Positions 7,575-15,779 are shown, counted from the stretch's first letter. The stretch is DNA of 64,000 nt from Kutzneria kofuensis (GCF_014203355.1 NZ_JACHIR010000001.1:4094038-4158037); one strand, 5' to 3'. Notes: generated from the sequence alone by a model not told the origin. Made by a program: numbers and translations.

Positions 7575-9190
7575 GGACTTCCGTGGTGGCGCAGGGCGTC
7601 GAGGGCAGCAACTCGACGCTGAACATCTCCATCTTCGCCGTGTTCGTGCTGATCACGCTGGTGATCGTGTTCCGGGCCAGCCGGAGCACGAAGACGGCCA
7701 CCGACTTCTACGCGGCCGGCCACGCGTTCACCGGCCCGCAGAACGGCATCGCGCTGTCCGGCGACTACCTGTCGGCCGCGTCGTTCCTCGGCATCGCCGG
7801 CGCGATCGCGATCTACGGCTACGACGGCTTCCTGTACTCGATCGGCTTCCTGGTGGCGTGGCTGGTCGCGCTGCTGCTGGTCGCCGAGCTGCTGCGCAAC
7901 ACCGGCCGGTTCACCATGGCCGACGTGCTCAGCTTCCGGATGAAGCAGGGCCCGGTGCGCACCGCGGCCGCCATCTCCACGCTGGCCGTGTCGTTCTTCT
8001 ACCTGCTGGCGCAGATGAACGGCGCCGGCGGCCTGGTGGCCCTGCTGCTCGGCGTGTCCAGCACGGCCGGCCAGGCGCTGGTGGTCGCCGTCGTCGGCGT
8101 CATCATGATCGTCTACGTGCTGGTCGGCGGCATGCGCGGCACCACATGGGTGCAGATCATCAAGGCGGTCCTGCTGATCGTCGGCGCGTTCGTGATGACC
8201 GTGTGGGTGCTCGGCCGCTACGGCTTCAACCTGTCCGCCCTGCTCGGTGACGCCGTCGCGCACGGCGGCAAGACCGGCGAGGCCCTGCTCGGCCCGGGCA
8301 AGCAGTACGGCGCCACCGGCACCTCGCGGCTGGACTTCCTGTCGCTGGGCATTGCCCTGGTGCTCGGCACCGCCGGCCTGCCGCACGTGCTGATGCGCTT
8401 CTACACCGTGCCGTCGGCCAAGGAGGCCCGGCGCTCCGTGGTGTGGGCGATCGTGCTGATCGGCGTGTTCTACCTGTTCACCCTGGTGCTCGGCTACGGC
8501 GCCGGCGCGCTCGTCGGCCCCGAGAAGATCAACGCCGCCCCCGGCAAGGTCAACTCGGCCGCCCCGCTGCTGGCCCTGGCCCTCGGTGGCCCGGTCCTGC
8601 TCGGCCTGATCGCCGCCGTCGCCTTCGCCACCATCCTCGCCGTCGTCGCCGGCCTCACCATCACCGCGTCGGCGTCGTTCGCCCACGACATCTACGTCAA
8701 CGTCATCAAGAAGGGCGACCGCGAGAGCGCCAAGGCCGAGGTCAAGGTCGCGCGGTGGGCCGCCGTCGTCATCGGCCTACTGGCCATCGTCGGCGGCATC
8801 GCCACCAACGGCCAGAACGTGGCCTTCCTGGTGGCGCTGGCCTTCGCGATCGCCGCCGCCGCCAACCTGCCGACGATCCTCTACTCCCTGTTCTGGAAGC
8901 GTTTCACCACCGCCGGCGCCCTGTGGAGCATCTACGGCGGTGTCGCCATCACCGTCGTGCTGATCGTCTTCTCTCCGGTGGTGTCCGGCGCGAAGACGTC
9001 GATCTTCCCCACCGCCCACTTCGACTGGTTCCCGCTCAGCAACCCCGGCCTGGTCTCCATCCCCCTGTCGTTCCTGCTCGGCTACCTAGGCACCGTCCTG
9101 GGCAAGGACAGGGCCGACACCGGCAAGTACGCCGAGATGGAGGTCCGCGCCCTGACCGGCGCGCACGCCGCCCAGGCCGTCCACCACTGA
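7571..9190 (+). CDS. actP: Cation/acetate symporter ActP (SSS family)
   Basis: Sodium:solute symporter of 539 residues that imports acetate or related short carboxylates with a cation. It has about 13 hydrophobic helices. Family features include the early GYDGFLYSIGF region, the TSRLDFLSLGIALVLGTAGLPHVLMRFYTV segment (in part), and ITASASFAHDIYVN. The GTG start overlaps the DUF485 stop. Substrate is inferred from family membership; other monocarboxylates are possible. Confidence 0.92.
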   Translation: MRTSVVAQGVEGSNSTLNISIFAVFVLITLVIVFRASRSTKTATDFYAAGHAFTGPQNGIALSGDYLSAASFLGIAGAIAIYGYDGFLYSIGFLVAWLVALLLVAELLRNTGRFTMADVLSFRMKQGPVRTAAAISTLAVSFFYLLAQMNGAGGLVALLLGVSSTAGQALVVAVVGVIMIVYVLVGGMRGTTWVQIIKAVLLIVGAFVMTVWVLGRYGFNLSALLGDAVAHGGKTGEALLGPGKQYGATGTSRLDFLSLGIALVLGTAGLPHVLMRFYTVPSAKEARRSVVWAIVLIGVFYLFTLVLGYGAGALVGPEKINAAPGKVNSAAPLLALALGGPVLLGLIAAVAFATILAVVAGLTITASASFAHDIYVNVIKKGDRESAKAEVKVARWAAVVIGLLAIVGGIATNGQNVAFLVALAFAIAAAANLPTILYSLFWKRFTTAGALWSIYGGVAITVVLIVFSPVVSGAKTSIFPTAHFDWFPLSNPGLVSIPLSFLLGYLGTVLGKDRADTGKYAEMEVRALTGAHAAQAVHH

Positions 9191-9207
9191 TCCGGACCCG
9201 GCTACCC

Positions 9208-9240
9208 GATCGCCGCCCTCACAACCCGAGGGCGGCGATC
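9208..9240. terminator. Bidirectional hairpin between actP and the lipoprotein gene
   Basis: A perfect 13-bp stem (GATCGCCGCCCTC at 9208-9220 with GAGGGCGGCGATC at 9228-9240) and a 7-nt loop. It follows the actP stop by 17 bp and overlaps the last codons of the convergent lipoprotein gene. No strong T run, so efficiency is uncertain. Confidence 0.6.
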
Positions 9241-9770
9241 GTCTGCTTCACCACCTGCTTGGCCTTGATCGTCTGCTTCTGGTCCGTCACCGCGACGACC
9301 GCCGTGCCGCCCTTGGACACCGCGTACACCGCCCCCTTGGCCGTCGCCTCCGACCCACCAGCCCATCCCCCGGGCAGTTCCGCCTTGTCCGACGTCTCGA
9401 TCGGCGCCGCCTTGTTCACCAGCGCCGTGGCGGAGCCGGCGTCGCCGACGTAGACCTGCACCGTCAGCTGCTTGTCGTTGCCGAAGCTGTAGAAGAAGCA
9501 CGCCGGATGCGGCTTGTCCGCCGAGATCTGGACCTTCGTGACCTTCTCCCCGTTGGCATCCGCCACGAAGTCCGAGCTCAGATACGGACACTGCCCCGTG
9601 CTGGCCGGCACCGGATCCCCCGGCGCGGTCGCGCTGGTCGAGGTCGGCGCACTACTGGTTGTCGACGACGGTGTTGTCGTGCTGGGGGCCGCCTGCGGCT
9701 GCGGCGACGAGCACCCCCCGAGCACCACACCAGCGGCTAGGACCCCAATGCACAACGCAGCGTTCCTCAT
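9219..9770 (-). CDS. DUF3558-type lipoprotein
   Basis: 183-residue exported lipoprotein. The start at 9770 gives MRNAALCIGVLAAGVVLGGC, a signal peptide ending in a lipobox with lipidation Cys20. It is followed by a Ser/Thr/Pro-rich linker, then a compact domain with two Cys (CPYL and CFFYSF) as in DUF3558 proteins of Actinobacteria. The longer open frame to 9956 crosses a GC-rich intergenic repeat and is rejected. Role unknown. It is the last chromosomal gene before the integrated element. Confidence 0.85.
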   Translation of the reverse strand: MRNAALCIGVLAAGVVLGGCSSPQPQAAPSTTTPSSTTSSAPTSTSATAPGDPVPASTGQCPYLSSDFVADANGEKVTKVQISADKPHPACFFYSFGNDKQLTVQVYVGDAGSATALVNKAAPIETSDKAELPGGWAGGSEATAKGAVYAVSKGGTAVVAVTDQKQTIKAKQVVKQTIAALGL

Positions 9771-9819
9771 AGGGCCGACAGTCAACCAGAGCCCCCACGG
9801 GCACTTGCGACCCGTCCCG

Positions 9820-9903
9820 AGGGCGACGGCGAAGCCGAGCCCGAAGGGGGGTCCAGGGGGGCGAAGCCCCTCCTGGCTTGGGGTCTGGGGCGAGAGCCCC
9901 AGA
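9820..9903 (+). repeat. Intergenic GC-rich palindromic repeat, copy 1
   Basis: Shares an identical 25-nt block (9820-9844) with 33,442-33,466, followed in both copies by diverged GGGGGCG-RAGCCCC-type dyads. Both copies lie downstream of tRNA genes in the same orientation. Probably a dispersed actinobacterial intergenic element or transcript-end structure. Confidence 0.65.
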
Positions 9904-9913
9904 AAGCAGACGA

Positions 9914-9952
9914 GCGAGGTGGCGAGAGCGGGAACCGCTCCGCACACCTCGC
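9914..9952 (-). terminator. Stem-loop flanking attL, probable original tRNA-Ala terminator
   Basis: GCGAGGTG (9914-9921) pairs with CACCTCGC (9945-9952) around an inner AGCGG-GAA-CCGCT hairpin. It lies 10 bp outside attL. Before integration, this would have been immediately 3' of the tRNA-Ala gene, which fits its being the tRNA's original terminator. Confidence 0.5.
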
Positions 9953-9962
9953 CCACTCGCGA

Positions 9963-10007
9963 GTGGAGACAAGGGGAATCGAACCCCTAACCCCCGCCTT
10001 GCAAAGG
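9963..10007. repeat. attL, 45-bp copy of the tRNA-Ala 3' end
   Basis: Identical over 45 bp to 33,094-33,138, covering the T arm, variable loop and part of the anticodon arm of tRNA-Ala (as the complement). Beyond 10,007 the sequence departs from the tRNA, so no functional tRNA is encoded here. Confidence 0.93.
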
Positions 10008-10517
10008 TGCGGTTCCACCACGCATTTCACTGCTCGTGCAGGTCAGAGCGCACCATCCCGTGCCTGTCGTGCATCGGACGGCCTCAAACGAGTGACTTTC
10101 GCAACCATGGTGATTGCCAGCTGGTTCACCGAGGACGACCTGATCGACCACTAAAGATGGTCAGCAAGAGAAGCACGCCGGGCAGTACTACACAGTGGAT
10201 CTTGGGTAACTTGCAAGTCTTCGTTCGGCTAGGGAGTATGGCCCTGCGTCGCCGGCACTGCCCGGCGAGGCGAGGCTGGCTCGATGCTAGGCACCGAGCC
10301 AGCCAGCGCTTATCGACTCAGCACGTCCACGAGCTTCGACGCCAAGCGGACGAGCTGGATCAGCAGGTCGACGGTCCTGGACGGGGCAGAGTGGCTGCTC
10401 TCCCCGCCAGGCCGTTGAGACCTCGATCTGCGTTGCTGGTTGTGCTGCCTGTTAGCACGTTCTGACACTGCTACCTCCCCTTGTGCCGGCTGTTCGCGGA
10501 ACGGGCCAGGCTCGGCA

Positions 10518-10550
10518 CTTGTTCTGACCCGTGCACCCGGTCAGAACAAG
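10518..10550. repeat. 12-bp perfect inverted repeat
   Basis: CTTGTTCTGACC (10,518-10,529) and GGTCAGAACAAG (10,539-10,550) flank a 9-nt centre. No T run follows on either strand, so it looks more like an operator for a dimeric regulator than a terminator. Confidence 0.5.
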
Positions 10551-10796
10551 AGAGGTGAAGCCATCTGTCGTGCGCCTTCTCTGACTGGCTGCCAGAGCTG
10601 ATCGGAGAGTACAGCGCAGGCGCGACAAGGGCGGCGGGCCTAAACGCCCCGACTTGACGACGAGCGACTTACCGCCCGTTAAGACGTCCATAGCGGACCT
10701 GTTTCCGCAGCTCAGACCGTATTTAACAACATTAAGCATGGTCTAAACCATCGATCCGAGTTGCCCACATGCCATCGAGTCGAACCTATGTTCGAG

Positions 10797-10816
10797 TTAT
10801 CCACAGATGTGGATCA
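10797..10816. promoter_or_regulatory. Head-to-head DnaA-box-like dyad
   Basis: TTATCCACA (perfect E. coli-type DnaA box) is followed after two bases by TGTGGATCA, its complement with one mismatch. A TTGTTGACAA dyad containing a TTGACA-like -35 hexamer follows at 10,820-10,829. It is 140 bp upstream of the TcmP start. Confidence 0.45.
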
Positions 10817-10955
10817 ACTTGTTGACAACCGCAGCCTGCGCCGACGCCTCGCGCTACGTTCGTCCGAGCGTGTGCAGGGCGTATCCAATAAGGACGGTCC
10901 GGCCTACGCTGGATCGAGCTTGCGACGGTCGATCCCGCTGCTCGGAGGTGGGCCG

Positions 10956-12191
10956 ATGAATGCGAGTCGGACGTTCTTCCGGGAACGCCGGGCCCAGGCC
11001 GTGTTCAAGCACGGCATCCTCTCCCGGTACCCCGTGGTGTTCGCGGCCAAGACCGGCTGGCGCGGACGCCCGGTGGCCTATCTCGACGGCTACGCAGGCC
11101 GCGGCGAGTACGAAGACGGCTCCCCCGGATCCCCCTTGCTGCTGTCCGAGAAGGCCGAAGGAGTAGCGGCGTTCCGCGATGTGACCGGCATCTACGTGGA
11201 GAGGAACCACGCGGACTTCCTCAACCTGCAGGAGGTCATGGCCCGACGCGGAAGGCCGGGAGACGTCGTCCTTGAGGGAGACCTGCGGGACCTTCTGCCG
11301 GAAATCGTGACCAGGTGCCAGGGGCACGCACTGTTCGCGTTCCTGGACCCCTTTGGCACGGCGCTGGACCGCTCGCAGCTGGTCAACCAACTGCTGAACC
11401 GGCCGGGTCAGGCGCCCACGGAGGTCTTGCTGCACATCAGCGTCACCACCGTGGCCCGTATCGGTGGCCTGCTCCGCAAGCGCCGCGAAGGCGGCCAGCA
11501 ACTCAAACCGGCCGAACAGAAGACCATCGAGCACGCGGACCGGTTCCTGGGCGGCACGTGGTGGCAGCACGACTTCGAGCCCGTCGAAGGCAGTGCTGAC
11601 CGGGGAAACGCAACCGAAGCGGCGCTGCGCGTCGCCGCGACCTACCAGCAGGGCATACGCGCCGCCACTGGCTGCATGTCGGTGAGCATGCCGATCCGCC
11701 ACAAGCCGAACCAGCTGCCGAAGTACCTGCTGGTCCTGTTCACGAGGCACCCTGACGGGTTGTGGTACTTCGCGGACGCGGTGGGTAAGGCTGGTCGGGA
11801 GTGGGAAGCCGCGTGGCGCAACACCGAGTACATGCAGGCAAAGGCACGGGTCAACGAGTCCGAGCAGCAGTCGCTGTTCGGCGCCGACGACTTGCTACCC
11901 GATCCAGAGCCGTTCGACATCGATGCATACGTCCGCATAAACCGGGCGTCGTGGGAACGGATCATTGAACAGAACATCCAGCGGCTGCTGGAGGCCGAGG
12001 GGCCGTTCGTGCTCGCGAAACGCCTCGACGAAGTGTATGCTGGGGTGTTCGGCGCCGCTGATGGCCCGCAGGTACGAGCAGCTGTGAAGTCGCTGCACCG
12101 AAGCGGAGTCATCCAGAACACCGGTGTCGGCGACACCTTCCACCGTCAGACGATCCTCCCGGCCAGGCCGCCCTCGAAAGCTACGGCCTGA
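10956..12191 (+). CDS. tcmP: Three-Cys-motif partner protein TcmP
   Basis: 411 residues. The N-terminus (MNASRTFFRERRAQAVFKHG) and the glycine-rich LDGYAGRGEYEDGSPGSP (43-60), E82 and DPFG (131-134) match the TcmP family. These motifs resemble motif I, the acidic end of strand 2 and motif IV of a Rossmann-type methyltransferase fold, which is an inference. Family knowledge: TcmP genes co-occur with DUF5131 (Gp37/Gp68) genes, as here. ATG 10,956 follows CGGAGGTG; the longer frame from 10,761 lacks family similarity. The 3' end overlaps the convergent DUF5131 gene by 46 bp. Biochemical role not established. Confidence 0.88.
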   Translation: MNASRTFFRERRAQAVFKHGILSRYPVVFAAKTGWRGRPVAYLDGYAGRGEYEDGSPGSPLLLSEKAEGVAAFRDVTGIYVERNHADFLNLQEVMARRGRPGDVVLEGDLRDLLPEIVTRCQGHALFAFLDPFGTALDRSQLVNQLLNRPGQAPTEVLLHISVTTVARIGGLLRKRREGGQQLKPAEQKTIEHADRFLGGTWWQHDFEPVEGSADRGNATEAALRVAATYQQGIRAATGCMSVSMPIRHKPNQLPKYLLVLFTRHPDGLWYFADAVGKAGREWEAAWRNTEYMQAKARVNESEQQSLFGADDLLPDPEPFDIDAYVRINRASWERIIEQNIQRLLEAEGPFVLAKRLDEVYAGVFGAADGPQVRAAVKSLHRSGVIQNTGVGDTFHRQTILPARPPSKATA

Positions 12192-12928
12192 CGAGCCTTG
12201 GGGTACTCGCTCCAGGTGCGGCCGTCGAGCACCCGGCCGCCCGACTTCGCGGTACGGCCGCCCCACTGCTTGAAGAAGAACGGCACGCCAGCCTTAACGG
12301 AGACGTCACGCACCGAGCGGACCCAGCCGGCGTCGACGGGACGCGCGTTGCGGCCGCTTTCCCCGCCGGCGATGACCCAATGGATGTCGGTGAGGTTGAG
12401 CCCGTCCAGCGGGCCCAGCAGCGGCTCGCAGGAAAGGAACCGCACCGCAGCCGGCACAGCACGCAAGTCGTCAACGCGGTCGAGAACCTCGTTGTTCTCC
12501 ACACTGACGCCCATCCACAGATTGGGTGGCCAGTCCAGCTGGTCGGCGAGCCGCCGCAACCGGTGCGCGCGCTTGGTTAGCAGTTGGTAGGTGTGCTGCG
12601 GCGTGTCGGCAATGACAGCGAACACGTCCCGCACGAACGCGAGCGGCACCTTCGCGTGGAACAGGTCGCTCATCGAGTTCACGAAGATCATCCGCGGCGC
12701 TCGCCAGTGTCGAGGCACGTCAAGGGCCGCAGGGTGCAGCGCCAGCCCGAACCCAGCTCCGGAGGTCCGCGGGTCGCCGTCGTGCTGGTACTTGCTAGCG
12801 CCCATCCGCTTCAGCCGACTCGCGAGGGTGAGCGCGTAGCAGTTGTCGCAGCCAGCGGAGACCCGGTCGCAGCCCGTGGTCGGGTTCCACGTGGCCTGCG
12901 TCCACTCGATAGGGGATCGATCTGACAT
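12146..12928 (-). CDS. DUF5131 (phage Gp37/Gp68-like) three-Cys-motif protein
   Basis: 260 residues starting MSDRSPIEWTQATWNPTTGC. The three-Cys motif is C20-x6-C27-x2-C30, followed by NCYA, and the rest includes IFVNSMSDLFH, LLTKRAHRL, WMGVSVEN, RFLSCEPLL and WVIAGGESG, all hallmarks of DUF5131. The layout suggests a metal- or cluster-binding TIM-barrel enzyme related in style to radical-SAM proteins (inference). ATG with AGAGGA upstream. It faces TcmP tail to tail with a 46-bp coding overlap. The pair is the best candidate for cargo with a defence or nucleic-acid-modifying role. Confidence 0.9.
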   Translation of the reverse strand: MSDRSPIEWTQATWNPTTGCDRVSAGCDNCYALTLASRLKRMGASKYQHDGDPRTSGAGFGLALHPAALDVPRHWRAPRMIFVNSMSDLFHAKVPLAFVRDVFAVIADTPQHTYQLLTKRAHRLRRLADQLDWPPNLWMGVSVENNEVLDRVDDLRAVPAAVRFLSCEPLLGPLDGLNLTDIHWVIAGGESGRNARPVDAGWVRSVRDVSVKAGVPFFFKQWGGRTAKSGGRVLDGRTWSEYPKARQAVAFEGGLAGRIV

Positions 12929-13112
12929 CGGGGTTCATCCTCTCGCATCACTGACTGCGGTGCACAGAGCCTGTCTGCCCTCGCCCAAGCGGGTGCACTG
13001 CCGCACACGCAGTGCTCCGTGGCGTTGGGCTGGCCTCCACGTGCCGTGACGCCCCGCCCGGAGGTGTGCCAGGGTCTCCGAGCGGGGCGGCGAAGAATGT
13101 CGTCGTCTGCGG

Positions 13113-13346
13113 CTACCGCTGAGGAAACGGGATGATCTGCGCGGTGCCGTCATCACCGTCCCGCGTGGGCTCGCGGGGTTCCAGTCGACGGGCCATCCGC
13201 AGGGCGACCTCGTAGGCGTCGCGTGCGGCACGCAGCACGGCCTGGTCCTGTTTCTGCCGGTCGCCTATCGTCGCGTCGATCGCGGAAATGATCTCCGTGA
13301 GCTGGGCGCGGTACTCCGGCACCGTCAAGTCGTCCTCGCTGGCCAC
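13113..13346 (-). CDS. Small hypothetical protein, 77 residues
   Basis: Starts at GTG 13,346 (MASEDDLTVPEYRAQLTEII) and runs 77 residues. Predicted mostly helical, with acidic N-terminus, a central amphipathic helix (AARDAYEVALRMARRLEP) and a short C-terminal IIPFPQR. The open frame extends upstream but that part is low-complexity Arg. Part of the minus-strand accessory cluster in the element. No known family recognised. Confidence 0.6.
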   Translation of the reverse strand: MASEDDLTVPEYRAQLTEIISAIDATIGDRQKQDQAVLRAARDAYEVALRMARRLEPREPTRDGDDGTAQIIPFPQR

Positions 13347-13366
13347 CGCACTATCTTGGCGGTGGC

Positions 13367-13549
13367 TCAGCCGACGCCGCCGGCAGCCTGCCGCCAACGC
13401 TCGCGGTGCGCCGCCGCGATCTCGTGGTAACCGCTGCCCTCCGCCCGGTCAATCGCCGTCATCTTGTCGGCCAACGCCTGCACACGGTCGAAATCGCGGT
13501 CGACGATTGCGTCAGCCAACTGCGCCTGCAACTGCTTCTTGGTCGCCAT
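13367..13549 (-). CDS. Small hypothetical helical protein, 60 residues
   Basis: Starts MATKKQLQAQLADAIVDRDF at ATG 13,549 with GAGGAC about 8 bp upstream. It has two helical segments and ends in HRERWRQAAGGVG. Composition is charged and soluble. It lies 22 bp from the next small gene, and all three small genes (13,113-13,727) are probably one transcript. No family recognised. Confidence 0.65.
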   Translation of the reverse strand: MATKKQLQAQLADAIVDRDFDRVQALADKMTAIDRAEGSGYHEIAAAHRERWRQAAGGVG

Positions 13550-13571
13550 GACGTCGTGTCCTCCGGCCTCG

Positions 13572-13727
13572 TCAGTGGCGCCGGCGGGCGCGGTCGCCGT
13601 GGGTGTTGGCGATGGCCTGGCGCTGGTCGTCCGTGCCGTTGACGAACAGGTCGACGAGCTGCTGGGCGGCCTCCTGCTGCCGGTCGATGGGCTCGGGGGT
13701 GTACACGTGGTCAGAACTGGTAGACAT
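13572..13727 (-). CDS. Small hypothetical protein, 51 residues
   Basis: Starts MSTSSDHVYTPEPIDRQQEA at ATG 13,727, preceded by a GCAGGAGCAGA sequence that serves as ribosome-binding site. Contains DRQQEAAQQLVDLFVNGTDD, a single helix with an acidic cap, and a basic C-terminus. No family recognised. Confidence 0.6.
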   Translation of the reverse strand: MSTSSDHVYTPEPIDRQQEAAQQLVDLFVNGTDDQRQAIANTHGDRARRRH

Positions 13728-13853
13728 GGTCTGCTCCTGCTGAGGGAGTGGCCCGGTCGGTGTGCGGTTCTTCGCGGGATTGGCACGCCGGCCGGGTGGC
13801 CCGGATAGGCCCGGCAACCCCCGAAACACCAGGTCTCGGGGATCACCGAGGGC

Positions 13854-14621
13854 TCAGCCGGACGTGTTCAGCTCGCGGACCTTGGCCGCGAGGAACGCGG
13901 CGGGGTCCTGAGCACGCAACGCGAACGCCCGGTCATCGGCATCCAACGCCTGCAGCACCTCCACGGGCGACAGACCAGTAGCTGCGGCACACTCCTGGAT
14001 CCGATAGACCAGCGCCCCGAACGCGTCACTGCCGTGCACCTGCGCGGCGAACTCGGCGGAGAACACTTCCCGCAGGGCGCCCGCTTCGCTCGGGTCGCTG
14101 CTGGTCGGTGTGGGCTCGGTTGCGTCGGTATTCGCGGTGTCACCGTCGATGGCCTGGGGCTGGTCGTCGGGGTCCACGGCGGCGTCGCGCAACAGGTCAC
14201 TAAGGGCGTGACTGCGCAGGTCGGACAGCGCGAAGTCGATCTCCTCGACGGCACGCAACAGCTCGGCGGCTTCCCGGCTCCGCAGCGGCCCGCGGCGGCC
14301 GTAGTGGAAGGTGTCCTCGGTGGCCTGCAACAGGTACACGGCCAGCTGGATGGCGTCGGTGCGGGTGAGCCGCACAGGGTGCTGGCCGGTGCGGGTGGCC
14401 TTGTAGTTGGTGTCGATCTCCACCAGTTCGCGCTCGCCGTGGCTGTCGGCGTAGTAGACGTCCTCGCCGTCGGGCTCCGTGTCGGACGCCTGCACGCTGA
14501 TCGTGCTGACGGTGACGGTGTTCGGCCAGTCGTCGGGGCTGCCGGTGGTCCAGCCCTCCAGCGATGCGGTGAACGGCAGGATCGGTTGAGCAGAGGGCGT
14601 GGTCGGGTCGAACGGGTTCAT
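13854..14621 (-). CDS. Hypothetical protein, 255 residues
   Basis: Begins MNPFDPTTPSAQPILPFTAS. The N-terminal half is beta-rich (WPNTVTVSTISVQASD, DVYYADSHGERELVEIDTNY) and ends in a helix (RTDAIQLAVYLLQATEDTF). The acidic C-terminal half has a helical segment (LREVFSAEFAAQVHGSDAFG) and an Asp/Ala-rich tail. No membrane segment or signal peptide. Such proteins occur in actinobacterial integrative elements, but I cannot name a family. Confidence 0.65.
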   Translation of the reverse strand: MNPFDPTTPSAQPILPFTASLEGWTTGSPDDWPNTVTVSTISVQASDTEPDGEDVYYADSHGERELVEIDTNYKATRTGQHPVRLTRTDAIQLAVYLLQATEDTFHYGRRGPLRSREAAELLRAVEEIDFALSDLRSHALSDLLRDAAVDPDDQPQAIDGDTANTDATEPTPTSSDPSEAGALREVFSAEFAAQVHGSDAFGALVYRIQECAAATGLSPVEVLQALDADDRAFALRAQDPAAFLAAKVRELNTSG

Positions 14622-14678
14622 GACGTGGGCTCCCTTGCGCGACCCTGCGGTCAGGGCTCGCCGTCGGCGGCTGGTCGT

Positions 14679-15068
14679 CTAGCTCGCTGCTGGGTGGTCG
14701 GTCTGCGGGTCGCTGAGGTAGGCGTTGACCCGGCGGAAGTCGGTGTGCAGGGTCCGGGCGATCTCGGCCCTGGTGCTGCCGGTGGCGTGCATGCGGCGGG
14801 CGGTGTCGCGCTTGTCGGCGTCGCGCAGCTGAGCGCGGCTTGGCAGGTTCCGGTCGCGGCGAAGCTTGCGGCGCTCCCGTTCGGACAGTCCTCCCCAGAC
14901 GCCGTGGCGCTCGTCGTGGGACAGGGCGTAGGCCAGGCACTCCGGCTTCACGTCGCAGCCCTGGCAGATCCGCTTGGCGTCGCGGGTGGGTCCGCCCTTG
15001 GCCGGGAAGAACGCCTCGGGATCGGTCTGGGCACACAGCCCGCGGGCCATGAACTCGTCGCCGCTCAT
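14679..15068 (-). CDS. WhiB-family iron-sulfur transcriptional regulator
   Basis: 129 residues. The [4Fe-4S]-ligating cysteines are C12, C35, C38 and C44 (LCAQTD, CQGC, PEC), followed by the GVWGG turn at 56-60 and basic residues ERERRKLRRDR. The C-terminus carries an extra helix-turn-helix-like stretch (STRAEIARTLHTDFRRVNAYL) absent from short WhiB proteins. WhiB proteins act with sigma factors to control transcription, so this one may regulate the element. The start overlaps the stop of the upstream gene as ATGA. Confidence 0.92.
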   Translation of the reverse strand: MSGDEFMARGLCAQTDPEAFFPAKGGPTRDAKRICQGCDVKPECLAYALSHDERHGVWGGLSERERRKLRRDRNLPSRAQLRDADKRDTARRMHATGSTRAEIARTLHTDFRRVNAYLSDPQTDHPAAS

Positions 15069-15418
15069 GGCCGATCCTCGGCGGGTGCGGTGTCCTGCTC
15101 GAACGCGTCCCGGTCAGTCACGCCCCACAGCTCGATGTCCACGCCGTCGACCAGGCCGTGGTAGGTGTCGGTGCCGGCAACCGCCAGCGAGTGGGCGGTG
15201 AGACCAAGCAGGTCGGCCCACGCCTCCAGCGCCTCGGCCGCCTCGTCGTCGGAGTACTCGGCGCCGGCTTGCCCGCTGATGTGCCAGTCCTCCAGTCGGA
15301 TCGACCAGGTCAGCGGGGCGCATCCGGCCGCCTGGCCGAGCTGGTTGAGCTGTGCGGTGATGCCCGCGATCATGCCGGCGTGGATCGCCTCGGTGACGCG
15401 GCTGTGAATCCTGCTCAT
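15065..15418 (-). CDS. Hypothetical protein, 117 residues
   Basis: Starts MSRIHSRVTEAIHAGMIAGI and contains a helical N-terminus and a mixed domain with WSIRLEDWHISGQ and VDGVDIELWGVTD. Its last 4 bp overlap the WhiB start (ATGA), so the two are translationally coupled. Soluble, acidic, no known family. Confidence 0.65.
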   Translation of the reverse strand: MSRIHSRVTEAIHAGMIAGITAQLNQLGQAAGCAPLTWSIRLEDWHISGQAGAEYSDDEAAEALEAWADLLGLTAHSLAVAGTDTYHGLVDGVDIELWGVTDRDAFEQDTAPAEDRP

Positions 15419-15485
15419 GACATGCCTCCCCTGAGGGCCTTGGGCTGGCCGCCCCCGCGCGGGAGGCGGCCGGCCCGGGTGCGGG

Positions 15486-15779
15486 TCAGTACTCGTGGTC
15501 GAAGTCGCGGATGAGCTGGACGGCGAACAGCAGCCCGGCGCGGAAGTCCTCGCTCACACCGTCGGCGGCGAACCGGTCGCGCAGCTGCTGAGCCCGAGGG
15601 TCGGTCGCCGTGGCGAGGTCCTCAACGATGTGCTCGTCGGCGCTGCTGGTCGGGAACCACCCCGACTGCCGGGACTCAGCGAGGTAGTGGGCCTGGATGC
15701 CGTAGGCCAGGTACTCGCGGGTGTCGGTCACGACCTGCGACTCGAACTCGATCAGCGCCTTGTCCTCGATCGTCGCCAC
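15486..15779 (-). CDS. Hypothetical acidic protein, 97 residues
   Basis: Starts MATIEDKALIEFESQVVTDT and is largely helical and acidic, with FAADGVSEDFRAGLLFAVQLI near the end. GGGAGCCGGCACC upstream includes a plausible ribosome-binding site. Encoded in the same direction as the WhiB group. No family recognised. Confidence 0.6.
   Translation of the reverse strand: MATIEDKALIEFESQVVTDTREYLAYGIQAHYLAESRQSGWFPTSSADEHIVEDLATATDPRAQQLRDRFAADGVSEDFRAGLLFAVQLIRDFDHEY

Larger units (their letters stand above)
10008..10955. other. Left end of the element, no convincing gene
   Basis: About 950 bp of lower G+C than its surroundings. Open frames here lack a usable start context or conserved features. 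It holds a 12-bp inverted repeat at 10,518-10,550 and a DnaA-box-like dyad at 10,797-10,816. The part near 10,950 is the leader of the TcmP gene. It may contain a decayed gene or regulatory sequence. Confidence 0.5.

Noticed and set aside
7397-8686. 429-residue minus-strand frame over actP
   Set aside because: Antisense shadow with Gly/Gln/His/Glu-rich low-complexity; actP itself is strongly supported on the plus strand.
9963-10035. Second tRNA gene at the left end
   Set aside because: Only the 3' half of tRNA-Ala is present; pairing and the 5' arm are lost after 10,007, so it is an attachment site and not a tRNA.
10452-10739. 95-residue minus-strand frame at the element's left end
   Set aside because: No ribosome-binding site, Ser/Arg/Thr-rich composition and overlap with a 12-bp inverted repeat; no sign of coding.
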